Source: Sipunculus nudus | Taxonomy: Eukaryota > Annelida > Sipuncula > Golfingiida > Sipunculidae | DNA: 64,000 nt | Direction of reading: 5' to 3' | Assembly: GCA_026874595.1 (NCBI GenBank) | Contig: CM049310.1 | Location: 86,653,056-86,717,055, forward strand | Shown here: positions 1 to 13,900 of the stretch, piece by piece | Layout of the letters: each line of letters starts with the position of its first letter | Position numbering within the stretch: the first letter of the stretch is position 1 | The notes under the pieces: generated by a model | Databases searched by the model: none | Seen by the model: only the letters and a program-made list of their open reading frames with translations | What the model was told of the DNA's origin: nothing | Made by a program: the position numbers and the translations under genes

Positions 1-299
1 GCAGCAAAACAGATGGCTGCAAATACTGAAATGTGTTACTTGTTGGTGTTGTCTCCAGCAGAGAGTTCCTAACTTAGATTAAATCCACCTCTTCTGCCAG
101 CTAAGGTGAAACATCGTGGCTCTAAAAGTCGACAGAGAATCAAAGATGTACTTAGAGCTTGATGGAGGGCACCATGTTGCAGAAAATGATGGTGGTAATT
201 TTGCTAAGACCTATAGTGTCTGTAAGGGAATCTTTGAATGTAAAAGCGCTTTTTTCAGTTCTCTGAATTTAATGAAAATGTGCGAAGTATAAAAATATT

Positions 300-880
300 C
301 ATAAGAGCACTGCAAACGTGCATAATACACCCATCTTGTATCTGGTGACCTCTTACCTCATTAAATATGCGTGAATTTTAAAGAGATGGTAATTAAAGTT
401 AGAAACTCTATTGGTAAATATGTATGAGTTTCATGAAAATCCATAGGATTTTTGGTAAGTCACTAAGGTGCCTTCAAAGTGCGGTGACCTCTGACCTCAT
501 TAAATATAAATGGATTTTGCTGGAAATAAAACTTAGGAGAGATATTTTATTGATTAACATTTCTGATTAGTTTTATCAAAATCTTTCATATTCGTCATAA
601 GTTATTGTGGCAACACCACAAAGTAGCCTAGTGACCCGTGACCTAATAAAATATGTGTGAATGTTGCCCATAATCAAACTCGGGCATGATAATTTGTTGG
701 TTAGTAGTTAATGTGAGTTTCAAGAAAATCCATCAAAGGCCCGATAGTTATCCCGGCGACATTAAAAGTCAATGGATTGATGCACAGACAGACGACTGGA
801 CAGATGGACAGATGGGTATATATACCATAATACTCATGTCATATGACGGGCATATAAAAAGTATAAATCAGTGACAAATG
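300..880 (+). mobile_element. family D tandem element, decayed 3' hairpin
   Basis: The block GTGACCTCTGACCTCATTAAATA recurs in degraded form near 345, 483 and 632. A GACA/GGAC tract lies at 783-813, then an imperfect hairpin at about 829-857 (ATACTCATG...GGCATAT) and AAAAA. It has the same layout as families A-C, but the 5' end was not found. Confidence 0.5.
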
Positions 881-1426
881 GCACAATCTCAGTGTAATGT
901 TACTGTATGTGATGCTTCTATTAACACACCTCAGGTATGATATTCCCAGATTTTACAAACCCAGGGGCAATGTTTGGAATAAAAAGAATGTAATGTTACT
1001 GTAAATCAGGAATGGCTAGCCGTTATTGGGGCAATTATGAAATAAATTATTTAAATTATCCTCTAGTCTAAAGTAGGTCATCCTTTTGAATAATATATGT
1101 CAGAAAAGTGAAAACTGGTGGTATAGGGTGCTTCAGGAGAATATACAATCTTCTTCAAGTGAGTCAAAAGAATCCTCATATCATACGTTACTGACTGATA
1201 TCTTTATTTCAATAACATTAGATCAGGCCAGAAATAATAAGAGGTATGGTTCTCAGGCACCGCCCGCATCAATTTTAAACCCTCGCATCAAGATATTTTA
1301 TTTTGATTTACAATTGTCACTTACCAAATTTGAGCTCTAGGCTCTCGGACATTTGTTTCAAGAAGATAAAATAATACAATTTTGATAAAATTTCCTTTGT
1401 TCCATAGTGCTTTTACTTGTTTAGCA

Positions 1427-2849
1427 AAACAAGGGACCCATGGGTCACAGCGCTCAGCTGATCATGATTAGACTATAAATGTATCACCATTGTGATACTA
1501 TATTGAGTAGATAAAGCTTAGAATATCATGGTCATGTTGGGCTTTTCTAAAGGAATATAATGTAATATGTGAGTAAATGATATATGAAATAACCTGACTG
1601 ATGGATTAATATGGAGTAAAATATAGTGGCTTATTTTTTATTTATTTGGGAGGGGTCAAAAAAAGCAATTTATTTGAGCAAATATAAATGCAATGACAGT
1701 ATGCTAAGCAGTGGTATAATGATGATAAGGCTATTTGTTGAAGGATCTATAGTGTATGGAAAACTGCAAGAGTTCAATTTGACAGATACAAGGTTATGAT
1801 TAACTATGCTGATGAGGGGATTTATGAATTTGTGACTGTATGACATAATATCTTGACAAGATCGGTCTTGACAAGGTGCATTATTTTGATGCCCCTCACG
1901 TCTACATATTACACAATATTGACATAATTTCTGGCATGTACATAGGTACCTATGGACAAATGGTCAACAGTACTGAACCACCTTGAAGGTTAAAATCTTA
2001 AAAATATGATGAAATGTAGATAATGTTTGAGAGGAAGAGGTAATCTGGGCCATGGTTGGTTTATATGATTGAAGAAAATGTTGCAAATAATATTTGAGAC
2101 CTGACCATGCCTTTCCATTGGTTACCTTCTTGATAAGCTGTTGACAGTTCAACAGTTTACACATTTGTCTGTTGAGATCCAATTTATTTGGTAAACCTTT
2201 TTTATCAATTTAATGATATTTATACAGTTGCCATAACGTCCCCATTCCACAGGTGCAATGACTTGATGGGGGGTGGGGGGTGTTGTGTTATGATCAGAGT
2301 TACAACGCCTCTGTCATTCTGTAGATAATTTTTTTAATTATTAAATTTTATGCTATAGCCATAGAACTATTGTTCACAGTGCCAAGGAGCAAAGCCTCAG
2401 TGGGATGAAGAAGAGGATGTTACAACACCCTTGCATATACATACAGGATATGAAAATTAATTCAACAGTGCTTATAAAAAAAAGTTTATTCCTGAACATT
2501 AAATATTTAAAACAGACAGAAAGATGGAGAAACAAAGCAAATAACTTTTTCCCCATTCTACTGAGCCAAGAAAAAATTAACAATATTTGCATTTATTCAT
2601 TTTTTTCATTACATAATTTTAATCCAAGTTTCCGAATGTTACTATAAATTTACAGTATAATATACATGTGATTGTGAATATTTCAGTTGATTCACATTTC
2701 TAAATTGCATCAACATTTATAGCTAATGTATCTAGTTTATAGTACCTCTCAACAGTGTGGGAATGAGGGAGGAAGGGAGGCAATTTGGGAGAGAGAGAGA
2801 GAGAGAGAGTGAGAGAGAGAGAGGGAGATGGAGAAAGAAAGAGAAAAAG

Positions 2850-2889
<40 letters not shown>

Positions 2890-5415
2890 AGACTGCCAGA
2901 GAGAGAGAGAAAGAGAGGGCCTCTGGTAATTACTGCCTGACCCAGCCTGACCCAGACACTCACAGTGGCAGTAGGTCAGACCTGAAGGTGTCCAGTACAC
3001 TGCATTTATACTAATCTGATGTAAACAATGAAGACATGGTACCTGGAAACTTGAATGAAATCTACAGTTTTTGATCAATTGGTTTCAAATTTCAGATTTT
3101 AACAGATGAAATGTTAATGTGTACATGCTGTGAAAATTAAATCCACAGGACTAACAGGAAAAATTTTAATATTTATATTTTTTAAATGGTATCAGGTAAA
3201 AAGAAAAGTATTCTCAGCTATAAAACTAATACATGTGTTAAAATTAATCCAAGGATCAAAACACCCAATATATTATACCAAGAGCAAACTGGAGTTGGGA
3301 ATGTTTAATTTTATGAACTGAAATAAAGGACCAGCAATATAAATTTTGAGTATTTAGCCAGTATCATGTAACAACTGATACAACCATGAGTTATAAGTCA
3401 AACAAATTAAAATCTTTAATGAGCACTTGTCTGAGTAATATTTTTGACATATTTATTGATTATTTTAATTTTGTAATAAATATAAACCAACAAGTTAAAC
3501 ACCTGGAAAAGACCTGGAAATTTAGATTAATTTAATATAATCAACTGCACCCTTGTCTATCATTATCTTGCTTCATATAATCCCTAATAGTAAACAACAA
3601 TTTATTTTAATTGATTATTTTTCATTTTTATGGTTGAAATGAAAAATAACCAATGGTGACTGCATGGCATCATTTGCAATACAATTTTGGCCATCCATGG
3701 AAGATCAATAAATGATCAGTAATTGCAAGGTAATCCCCTGTAACTCATTAACTATAAATTCCTTTTCCATTTATTTTTTTTAAGTTCTTATCATAAACTA
3801 AGAATTAAAAAAAAGTTTATTGTTATGTTTATGGCCTAAACAAATACTAGTGGAGGGGTTGGACAGATAGATCCAGTTGAAGCCACCCAAGAGCTGGCTG
3901 GCTGCAGAGTGCCTCGCTTCAAGCATGCATAATTGGCCTGAAAGGTCAATGTGGGGACATAAAAGAGGGGCTTCAGTACAGCCAAGGTGTGATATGGTCT
4001 CATAAAAACTTTCATAAAAGCTAGTTTTTGACCAATTCCTTTTATAACTTCAGAAATTTAGAAGCTAAAATCCTTACGTGTGCAAGATATGATAATTAAA
4101 TCAACAGTGCTTACAGGGAAAAAACATGCCATGGCCAAAGTTGGGCAAAATTTAAGGTACTGATTTTATATTTATGCTAATAACTTATAAAATTTGAAAA
4201 ATTCAGAACTAATTTTGGGAATACAATTGAATCTTGATTAAATAATGTTATATCCCTGGCAAAAAATCTCTACCTTCAGCAATTTTCATTGTAAGAGAGT
4301 AAATATATTTCTTGATTTTTTTACAAAGTGCATTATGTTTGGGCCTAGAACTTAAAACAATTACACAATACTGACATTATTTCTGGCATATGCATAGCGA
4401 ATGTATAGAAAATATGTATATTATATATGATCAAAGTCAGATCAGTGGTTTTGATATTATGCAATCTTAAAGTGTAACAATGGGCTTTTAATGGCAAAAT
4501 GAAGTTTTTTCTTAATATCTCAAAGGGATGCAGTCCTAGTGACCAAACTTTTAGTATGGTAGAGGATTTGGGGGACATCTAACTGTATGCAAAATTTAAG
4601 GAACTTAGAGCTGAAGCTGGGGAGCTGAGCTCTAGTAAACTGCATAACACTAGCTTGATGTATACAATATGTGACATGGTGCTTGAAAACTTGAATAAAA
4701 TCTACAGTTTTTGATCAACTGGTTTCAAATTTTTTGTTTTAACAGTTGAAATGGTAACAAAAGCATGCTCTGAAAATTAAATCCACAGCAGTTACAGGAA
4801 AAAAACGTGCCATGTTCAAACTTGGGCAAAATTTAAGGTACCAATTTTATATTTTTGCCAATATTTAAAAAAAATTCAACAGATTTTGATCTAATTTTTG
4901 GTATACAATTAAATTTTGATTATTTAAAGTAGTATTACTGAAAAAAAGTTCCTACCTTTGACACTTTTGGTCTTAAGTGACCAAATATCTTTCCTCATTT
5001 TTTTACAAAGTCCATTATGTTTGGGCCCATAACTTTTTTAAATTAAATAATACTGACTTAATCTCTGGCATGTACATAGGAACCATACAGAGGAATATTT
5101 ATGGTAAAAATGAAGAAAACCAGATGAGTGGTTTTGATATTAGGCAGTCCTGAAGTGTGAAAATAGATTTCTAAAAAAAAATTGAGGTTTTTCCTTAATA
5201 TCTCGAAGGAAAGAAGTCATATTGATTTAATTTTTGGCATGGTAGGAGATTTTGGGGACATCTAACTATATGCCGAATTTCAGATTCGTTGGTCCAATGG
5301 TGTCGAAACGTGCCAGTCTTACGGACGGACATCCGGACAGACGGACGGATGGACAACGACAGACAATGGACCACAACTATAGCTCAGATGACTTATAGTC
5401 AGCTGAGCTAAAAAA
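1427..5415 (+). mobile_element. hairpin-ended non-autonomous element, family A copy 1
   Basis: The 5' end is AAACAAGGGACCCATGGGTCAC with the 12-bp palindrome GACCCATGGGTC (1435-1446) and GCTCAGCTGA (1452-1461). The interior repeats modules of about 680 bp; for example the GCATTATGTTTGGGCC block near 4330 recurs near 5012. A GGAC-rich tract at about 5320-5370 precedes a 31-nt hairpin at 5380-5410 and an A-run. TCAGCTGAGC in the hairpin is the reverse complement of GCTCAGCTGA at the 5' end. No coding capacity. The single-element interpretation of all 4 kb is inferred. Confidence 0.65.
2791..2916. repeat. interrupted (GA)n microsatellite
   Basis: Long GA-rich tract with short interruptions. The opposite strand gives artefactual Ser/Leu-rich frames. 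Confidence 0.95.
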
Positions 5416-5419
5416 TCTG

Positions 5420-6692
5420 TTATTATCATGTTTTTCCTTGTTCATATGACATTTTTATCAAAACATACAAAAAAGGGTAAAAATAAAAACAGCCCTCCCG
5501 CATTTATTTCTGAAAAAACTCCTGAAAACCAAACCTTACTTTTTCTTGGCCTTACAGTGAAACTTTTTATATTGTACTTTAATACTATTTAAATTCATGA
5601 CTATACATATTGCACAAAACAAAGATTATATCCTTGAGTATAGTTTGAATAAATACTAAACATATGATTATTATCAGAGTACAAATCTTGATACAGAAGT
5701 AGAAACATAGAATACATTATTATATCTCATCTGTTTGGAATGTTTATGAACTATGTAAATATTAAATATAATACACCACACAGGAATGTATTCTCTTAAA
5801 ATGTGTATACAGTGAGACATCTTTGTGTCAATCAATTGACTTTGATGGTGTTGAATTAAAGGGGCCTAATCACCTTTAAAGCTTGTTGATGTACATGAAA
5901 AATATTGTCTTCTCTTTTAAATATATTGGTACCTGCCAAAATATTGCCCTAACACTGTTATCTTACAACTGTACAAGAGTGTTAAAAACTGTGGACTTGG
6001 CATGATCAAAGGCATCCACACAAACAAACACAAAACCTGGGCTTGGTGCAATGCCTGCATGGGCCCTGATTGACTTAGCCCCAAAAATGTAATACATGTT
6101 CCCGTTGGCTGAAACATCCCAGGTTGCAATGACTCAGGCCTGGGACCCGATACATGACCTGTGCTACCCAAATTGTTTCCACTGAGGCTCCTGAACCTAT
6201 TATACAAACCTGTTGCCATAGTTTTGACTACTTTTTGTTTGGACCTGTCATGCATGCACAATTTTGGACCTCCAGTCATTCGACCTTGTTATTGTGAAAG
6301 GACACATGGACTGTATTTACTAACATCCAAAACGGTAACAAGGTGATAAAAAGCTCAAAGGGACTTACTTAGACTGTGTGCTGGGATGGATAGTGATAGT
6401 GTGAAAAATAGGCATAATATTGCTCCAGATTATGTCTTTTAACTAAAATTCTGGAACAAACAAAAATGCTGAAATTTATCCCTGCCCATGAAAACATGTC
6501 TGGGATAACACATAGTAATGGGGTATTCATGCACTTGAGATGTAGCTTGTTGATTATACCCCAGGGTTCAGTGCATTTATTATTTAATCCCAATCCAAAA
6601 AAGAGGCTGATACAGATGTGCCAGGCTGAGATAACCTGTATTAAAAGGGCTGAGGTACCTGTATCCAGTTGATAACCTGTGTGGCTGGTTAA
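5420..6692. other. intergenic, no gene seen
   Basis: AT-rich sequence downstream of DENND3. Short open frames without domains; no recognised repeat terminus. Confidence 0.6.
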
Positions 6693-6700
6693 ATCATAAA

Positions 6701-6706
6701 TTTATT
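6701..6706 (-). promoter_or_regulatory. candidate DENND3 polyadenylation signal
   Basis: AATAAA on the minus strand about 187 nt after the stop codon. A second AATAAA is at 6576-6581. Either could end the 3' UTR; no transcript data are available. Confidence 0.45.
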
Positions 6707-6892
6707 GATAAATGATAATTTGTTGTATACATTGTCACTCTCTAAGCAAGATATGACATTTACTTTGAAAAATTTCTGCTTCAAACTAATACATTTTTTA
6801 ACATTTTACTTTATATCCTGACATTTTCACTTATATAACATACTCAATGAATTCTGCAGGTATCAAAAGTCCATCAGAGTATTTCCAGCAGT

Positions 6893-7096
6893 TTATGAGT
6901 CACTGGGATCTACCAGAGGTTTGTTGTTCCATACTGCAACCTTGCCCTCCTTGCTGCCTGATCCTGACATCACATACCGATCCTGAGCTGTACATAAGGA
7001 TCTGATAGTGGTGGGATGGGCCTCCAAGGTCACCAACTGGTTATGTGATTTACTGTCAAACACATGAATTTTTCCCTCCTTGGAGGCTGCCCATAT
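6893..7096 (-). CDS. DENND3: DENND3 terminal coding exon 24 (WD40)
   Basis: Residues 1187-1253 (IWAASKEGKIHVFDSKSHNQ ... KVAVWNNKPLVDPSDS) and TAA at 6895-6893. Two WD strands (KIHVFD, KVAVWN) close the propeller. Acceptor TTTCAG. Confidence 0.95.
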   Translation of the reverse strand: MWAASKEGKIHVFDSKSHNQLVTLEAHPTTIRSLCTAQDRYVMSGSGSKEGKVAVWNNKPLVDPSDS

Positions 7097-10000
7097 CTGA
7101 AAAAAAGCATATATAATCAACATATTTTATCTTGAACTTCAATGGTCATGCATAGTACACTGTATACTATATCTAAAGCAGCCTCTAACATAAGAATAGT
7201 ATGACTATCTTTAACTATCTGAGACAAGTGACAAGATAAGATGACACTGTTATTATGATAATTGCTTTACTCTTGTAAATTAAGTAAAGGGAATGTTCAT
7301 TTGAAACATGACAGTAGGCATTCTAATTGGACTGACAGGGCTCACGTAAAGCCATGCTACCAGTCATAATGAAAACTATGCTGCAACGGCCATTATCATT
7401 AACACAATTATATATTGCTCCACACAGCAGGTTATCTAAACACTTGGCTATGATCAGGAACTGACCTAAACATGAACTCTATGTGACCATAATTGCATAT
7501 TCAGGGAAGGGCAGTTGCAAGGAACCAATAAAGTTAAAACTGGTGATGTAAATAGCCAGTCATCTGACGAGTGGAAAATTCACATAATTTAGGCAACTCT
7601 CCCAAACAGAACATGTGTAGTTTGTGTCCCTATGTTTTTCCAGGATATTATTTATACAAAGAAGAATGTATAAAAAGTTTATAGGCAAAAGATTGCAGGA
7701 GCTTTCTGCCACCTGTTGATTGAATAGTAATATCTTACCTTGAAATTAATTTTTTTGGGACAAATAATCCAAAATATTGCAAAACACAATGATTGCTATA
7801 TATTCACCACTGGGGGACAGAGGGGACAAATTCCAGCTGATGACAAGAGTCAATAGACATCATACGTGACCAAACTTTTGATGTCTTTATGACATCACTG
7901 TTGTCTTATATACTGCTTTCGTAACCATAGATATGGAAAGCCTCCTGTGTAGCATAATTAGGTCAAAGGGGCCGAGCATAAGGGCTGTGGTGGTTAGGTC
8001 AATTATATATATCGCGCCAAACACTGGACTATGAGTGAGGAATTAAGACCACAGAATATATGAAAATGTACAAACTAAGCACCACCATAAATCCCTGCTC
8101 TTAGCTATTAAACAGTTCCTGAAGTAAAATTTCTCCTTTAAAATATCCTGTTCAACATATAAGTGAAGTTAACTCCTGTCCAAACTTTACACAGCTGAAA
8201 ATATAATATTAGAGAGTGTAAGAACACTCTTTATGCATTGGTCACGTTACATTTGTCCAATAATTTCCATTCATTTAAGCACTGCTTTCAAGAGCAGGGT
8301 TTAAACAAGGGAAATTAGAACAAGGCTACAAATTTCCTGATCAAGGAGAACACAGTTGCACAGTATTGCAGTAGACACACTACATGTCGATGATTACATT
8401 ATAACCATGCAAATTCCTCCACCGGCTTTATTTAAATATTAAATGACCTAAAAAGTCAATAAACCTACATGTTGTAATACTTAAGGGAATAATACTTGAC
8501 AATAATGCAGGAAATATTCTGTGTATTTATTACAAGTTTCATAAACAAAAATGTTTGAAACACTTGCAATAAATTGCAATGGAAGTACCTGGTTTCTGAC
8601 TGGCAGGATTTTGCTGATGCCGCGACATTTTATTTCTATCACGTCTATCGGACAGATCTTGTTGCTGTTGAGATCCCAGATCAGCAAAAAACTGCTTCTG
8701 CCGCAGCCAACCCAAAGCTTGGGAAACAGTAAAGCAGATATTAAAAGTCACTGATATCTTTTATTTTACAGAAACATAATGCATTACTAAATAGGAACTG
8801 TACAGTTAAATATTTTATGTCAGGAATCTGTTGTTAAGGAATTACATTTGATTACACAAAAGCCATCTGTGATATATAGAGAAATCAAATTGGAGAATGA
8901 AGGTACAGAGTTTGACATTTGATGAGCATTATAATTTTTTTGAATGAAATTGGGAAGATAATTGACTGCAACAGAAGGAAGTCAGAGATGCAGGAATTTT
9001 TTTTTCTGAAACATCCTCAAAACGGTATATTCATTTATAATGTTTGTGTGTACATTTTTTTTTTCATTGATGGAATAGGTTGATATTGATTTGTATGGAT
9101 ATGTGGCACTCAAGTATACAACATATAACGTATATACAACAAGGACCTTACTGATGCAGCTTACCTCATCATTTGATGTGATGGCAAAGCAGTCTAGCTG
9201 TTCCGCCTGTTCCTTTTCATTGCTGTACCTAAACGTGTGAGTCAACTCCCAATCCTCAGTATAACACAGGATGGAATCTGCTGCACCTAATGACATAAAT
9301 GTTAATCAGTGAGACAACATTCATCTTCCAAGCCTTTGCAAGCATATCAAAGTTGGTTGAGTTATAAATAGATGTGCAGCTATAAAAAGAGTACACACAG
9401 TATAAGGTACAATACATTCTGATTCTACACAGATCAAAGTTATGGGATGCAGCTATAAATAGATATGTGGCTATAAAGGGGGAAATACAGTAAAATTTTA
9501 TGTATAGTTCCATTTTACATAAATATTGGATGTGCAAATGATACTCATTTGTCAAATGAATTAATCAGAAATCTGATATGCTTACACTAAATTGGGCACA
9601 AGTTTATTAAGGAAATAAACAAAAAAATATACAGGGGTTTGATATATTAATGATTCTGATACACTTGTTTAAAATAATCTTTTATGTACATACAAAGCCA
9701 TATGTTATTTTGGTGTATTTTGACAGACTTCAGTATACGTATGTCTTCCAGCATTTTATAGCGTTGCTTCTTCATGCTAGCAACATCCCAGGTGATGACT
9801 TCTCCTTTCAAACTAACAGAATACATTGTCCTGTAAAATAAATCACAAAGCATTTTACTTATACAGTGAAACCTCACCTGTCGACCACCACACTTTAGTG
9901 ACGACTTCAAAATAACGTCATTTTTCACAGTCCCTCTCATTTTTGCTCTTTATATAAGACCTTGCTCAGGCGACCACCTAAGTATGCCACCACTTCATCA

Positions 10001-10913
10001 AGATGCTTTTGTGGTCATAATTTTGGGATACCACTGTATTATGCAGAATACATTTCCTTTCTGATCCACTAAAAGATGGAACATATACAGGGGAATTAAA
10101 GATCTTTATTTGTCAGTGCTGCCACTCTAGGATTCACAGAAAAAAGTGTAATATTTTACAAAAAAAAATATAAAATTGTCTGTAAAAAGTATGAAAAAAG
10201 TACAAATCAATGCCTAATAGCAGTATACTTCCAACCAAGCTAAGGTATAAAAGCATATATATATATATATATATATTGTTACAGGTGCCCCTTTTATTGT
10301 GTGCTGCGGTCTTACAGATGATTGTTTTATTGTGCACACGGATGTTCCATGTGTTGTTGGCATTTTGTTTGTGTGCCACGCGTAGCTCGTGTTGTGGCGG
10401 CCTCGCCTGGTCAGATGTTACAGGCTCGTTTTAATCCGCATTGTTCTGGTATGTTCTTTGAACATGTATACTGTGTTTTTTTAGATTCTTTAGAATGTTC
10501 GAGCAATGGAAGGTCTTCGGCTGGAGGTCAAAAGTTATAAATAGGGGGCTGTGTTTACAGGGCCGAGAGGGAGGTGAGAGAATATTGAGAATGGATTGTT
10601 ACAAGAGCTTTACACTGGACTGTTATTCTCTGAGAGAATTTGTATGAACTTTTCATCCGGCTTATACATTTTAAAGGACATATCGCTGTGACAGAGGTGG
10701 TATCCAGGTAGAGTGCACTTTGTTTATGTTTTACTGTGTGATTGTATTGATTTAGTGTTTTGTAATGTTAGGGCTGTTTTAAGAATAAATTATAGTTATT
10801 TGGTAACAAAAAACCACTGACTTCTTTATTCATCCCCCTAGACATTTCACACTACCCAGTATTACAGATCTGATTTTTTAATCTCCTTGACAAAATTTAT
10901 TTATAGGTTCCGT

Positions 10914-10990
<77 letters not shown>

Positions 10991-13900
10991 CCAGTATTCC
11001 ATGTATCTAGTGATTTTGAAAAACACTGGCAAGATCACAGAAAAAAAAAATCATCATTCATAAAATGCCCTTTCTATGAAATATTGACAAATCATTTCTA
11101 CTGCACTCCAATGGTTCAGGTAAACAGCCTATAACCACCACCTGAAGATTTACAACCTGATTTTAGGGAAAATGTGTAAAAAAGTATGAATCCCTGAAAA
11201 AGTATGAAAAAGTATAAAAATAAGTTTTGTCTGAAAAAAGTATGTTACTTTTAAAAAAGTGACCCATAGTTCATGACACTCAGCCAAACTGACATATTGA
11301 CAATATGTCCTTGCACAGGCAACTAATTTAGATAATGTAAGCGTAAGTTCATCAAGACCCATGAGCACACCAAATTTGATGACAATCCAACCAGCCTTTC
11401 CTGAAGAATTGGTAATTTGTGTGTATTTTGCATTATTTCTGGCTTGCTCAAAAATACCCCAAAACTCTGAGAATATAGGTCACAGTGACCAAATTTCAGT
11501 TTCTGGGGACAACTTTTGAGGAACTCTCAGGTTTCAAGTTAGAAGATTCTGGGTCCAATGATTATGATTTGTGCCCTGCTTTAGTATTCAATTTTCAATA
11601 ATTATGGTGGGTATTTTAGCTTGAAGAAAATGGGAAACAGTCACCTTATTTCAAGTTTTCAAGGAGATTTCTCATAGACCTCCCTGGATGTCAAGTTAGA
11701 AGATTCTCTGTCCAGTGGTTATGATTTGTGCCCTTTTAATGGATGACTGTATCTTTAAAGGTCTCAAATGTAAAGATAAAAATGTGTAAAATTTGCAGGT
11801 GGTGCCACCAGTCTATAGGAACAGATGAAACACTCCATGATGAATATGCATGCAAAGAATCATGGGATCAATGCACTAGTTGTTCAGATACTAGAGCTTT
11901 TGTATCAAATTTTCCATTATGTTCGGGGTACTTCAAAGCCCAGTAGCTCAGAGGTTATTGGTAGCAGAGAACCAATATCAGGTTTCCAAGGAGTCTTTTC
12001 ATGGGTCTCGCTGCATGTCAAGATACAAATTTCTAGGTCCGGTCATTACAATTTGTGCCCTTTTAACAGATGACCACATCTTTAAAGGTCTAAAAAAACT
12101 GAGAAAAAAAATTGTAAAAAAAATAAAAAATACAAGGTGGCACCACTAGTCTGCAGAAACTGTTGAAACATTTCATGACCAATATCTATGCAAAGAATCA
12201 TGGTGATCAATGCATTAGTTGTTCAGATACTTGAGCTTTTGCATCAAATTTTCCATTATTCTGGGGGGTACTTTGGAACCCCACAGCTCAGAGGTTTAGG
12301 GTAACAGAGACCTAATTTTAGGTTTCCAAGGAGACCTCCTTGGATGTCAAGTTAGAATATTCCAGGTCCAGTGGTTACAATTGTACCTGGTGAACAGACA
12401 GACAGACAGCTAGCTAGACAGACGAAAGGACAGACAGATGGAAGGAAAGACAGACAAAGGACAAAAAGTGATCACTATAGCGCAGATGACTTTCAGTCAG
12501 CTGAGCTAAAAAGTAAAGACGGGCAGCACTGTTTTGTATTAAAACAAAATTTTGAATTCTTTCACAGCTTTCTGACATCTATATATTTCCAAAGAAAAAT
12601 GTGCTTTAGTTCTGTGTGATATGAGATCATTAACAATTTAAATACATCATAGAATCTTACATATGTTGAATAAATAGGATCCTATGTCTTATAGCTTATG
12701 TCGGAGTGTTCCGATCCTAAACTCCTCAAAGTTTGTTTTTAAAGCACCACTTTATCTTACAGTATAAGTGTTTAAATTAACTAGAATACGGGTAGTCGAC
12801 AAGCGACTACGTGTATCCGCCAAAATCAAAGAAGGACGGGTGAAGTAAGGCATGGATTGAGTGGCAAGGGGATATAGAGTTACATGTGTTGAATAATAGA
12901 ATGGATCTCTGCCACATAAACATGACTGTAGGTGGCGCCACCTGTTATTTGAACGAGAAACTATCCAAGATATATACACAAGCAAAATTTCATGTGGAAA
13001 AGTCAAACCACTGCAGAGATATGAGTGATTTTAACCCCAGGCAGATGAACAAATGGACACTGTGCAAACATGGTTGCAGGTGGCGCCACTTTTTGTTGTG
13101 TATGTTATAAAGCTACCCCAGGGCTACATTTGTGTAAATTTTTTTTTCCGGATCGGTCAAATTGTTCCCGAGATATATGGGTTTATGTGTGGAGCGTTAA
13201 CGTGAATGTAGGTTGCGCAACCTGTCATAAAATCGAGAAAGCTATCTAGGATGTATACGCATGCCGAATTTTAGGTGAATTAGTCAAACCACTGCAGAGA
13301 TATGAGTGATTTTATCCCCAGGCAGATGAACAGATGGACACTGTGCAAACATGGTTGCAGGTGAAGCCACCTTTTGTTGTGTATGTTATAAAGCTATCCC
13401 AGGGCTACATTTGTGTAAAATTTTTTTTTGGATCGGTCAAACGGTTCCTGAGATATATGGGTTTATGTGTGGAGCGTTAACGTGAATGTAGGTGGCGCCA
13501 CCTGTCATAAAATCGAGAAAGCTATCTGGGATGTATACACATGCCAAATTTTAGGTGAATTAGTCAAACCACTGCAGAGATATGAGTGATTTTAACCCCA
13601 GGCAGATGAACAGATGGACACTGTGCAAACATGGTTGCAGGTGGCGCCACCTTTTGTTGTGTATTTAATAAAGCTATCCCAGGTCTACATTTGTGTAAAT
13701 TTTTTTTCCAGATCGGTCAAACGGTTCTCGAGATATATGGGTGTATGTGTGGAGCGTTAACGTGAATGTAGGTGGCGCCACCTGTCATAAAATTGAGAAA
13801 GCTATCTAGGATGTATACGCATGCCAAATTTTAGGTGAATTAGTCAAACCACTGCAGAGATATGAGTGATTTTAACCCTAGGCAGATGAACAGATGGACA

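Noticed and set aside
2700-3078. Ser/Leu-rich minus-strand frames
   Set aside because: They are translations of the (GA)n microsatellite, with no domain or splice context.
8481-8751. Alternative overlapping frames at exon 23
   Set aside because: Only the frame giving LWVGCGRSSFLLIWDLNSNK keeps WD40 pattern and phase with neighbours.
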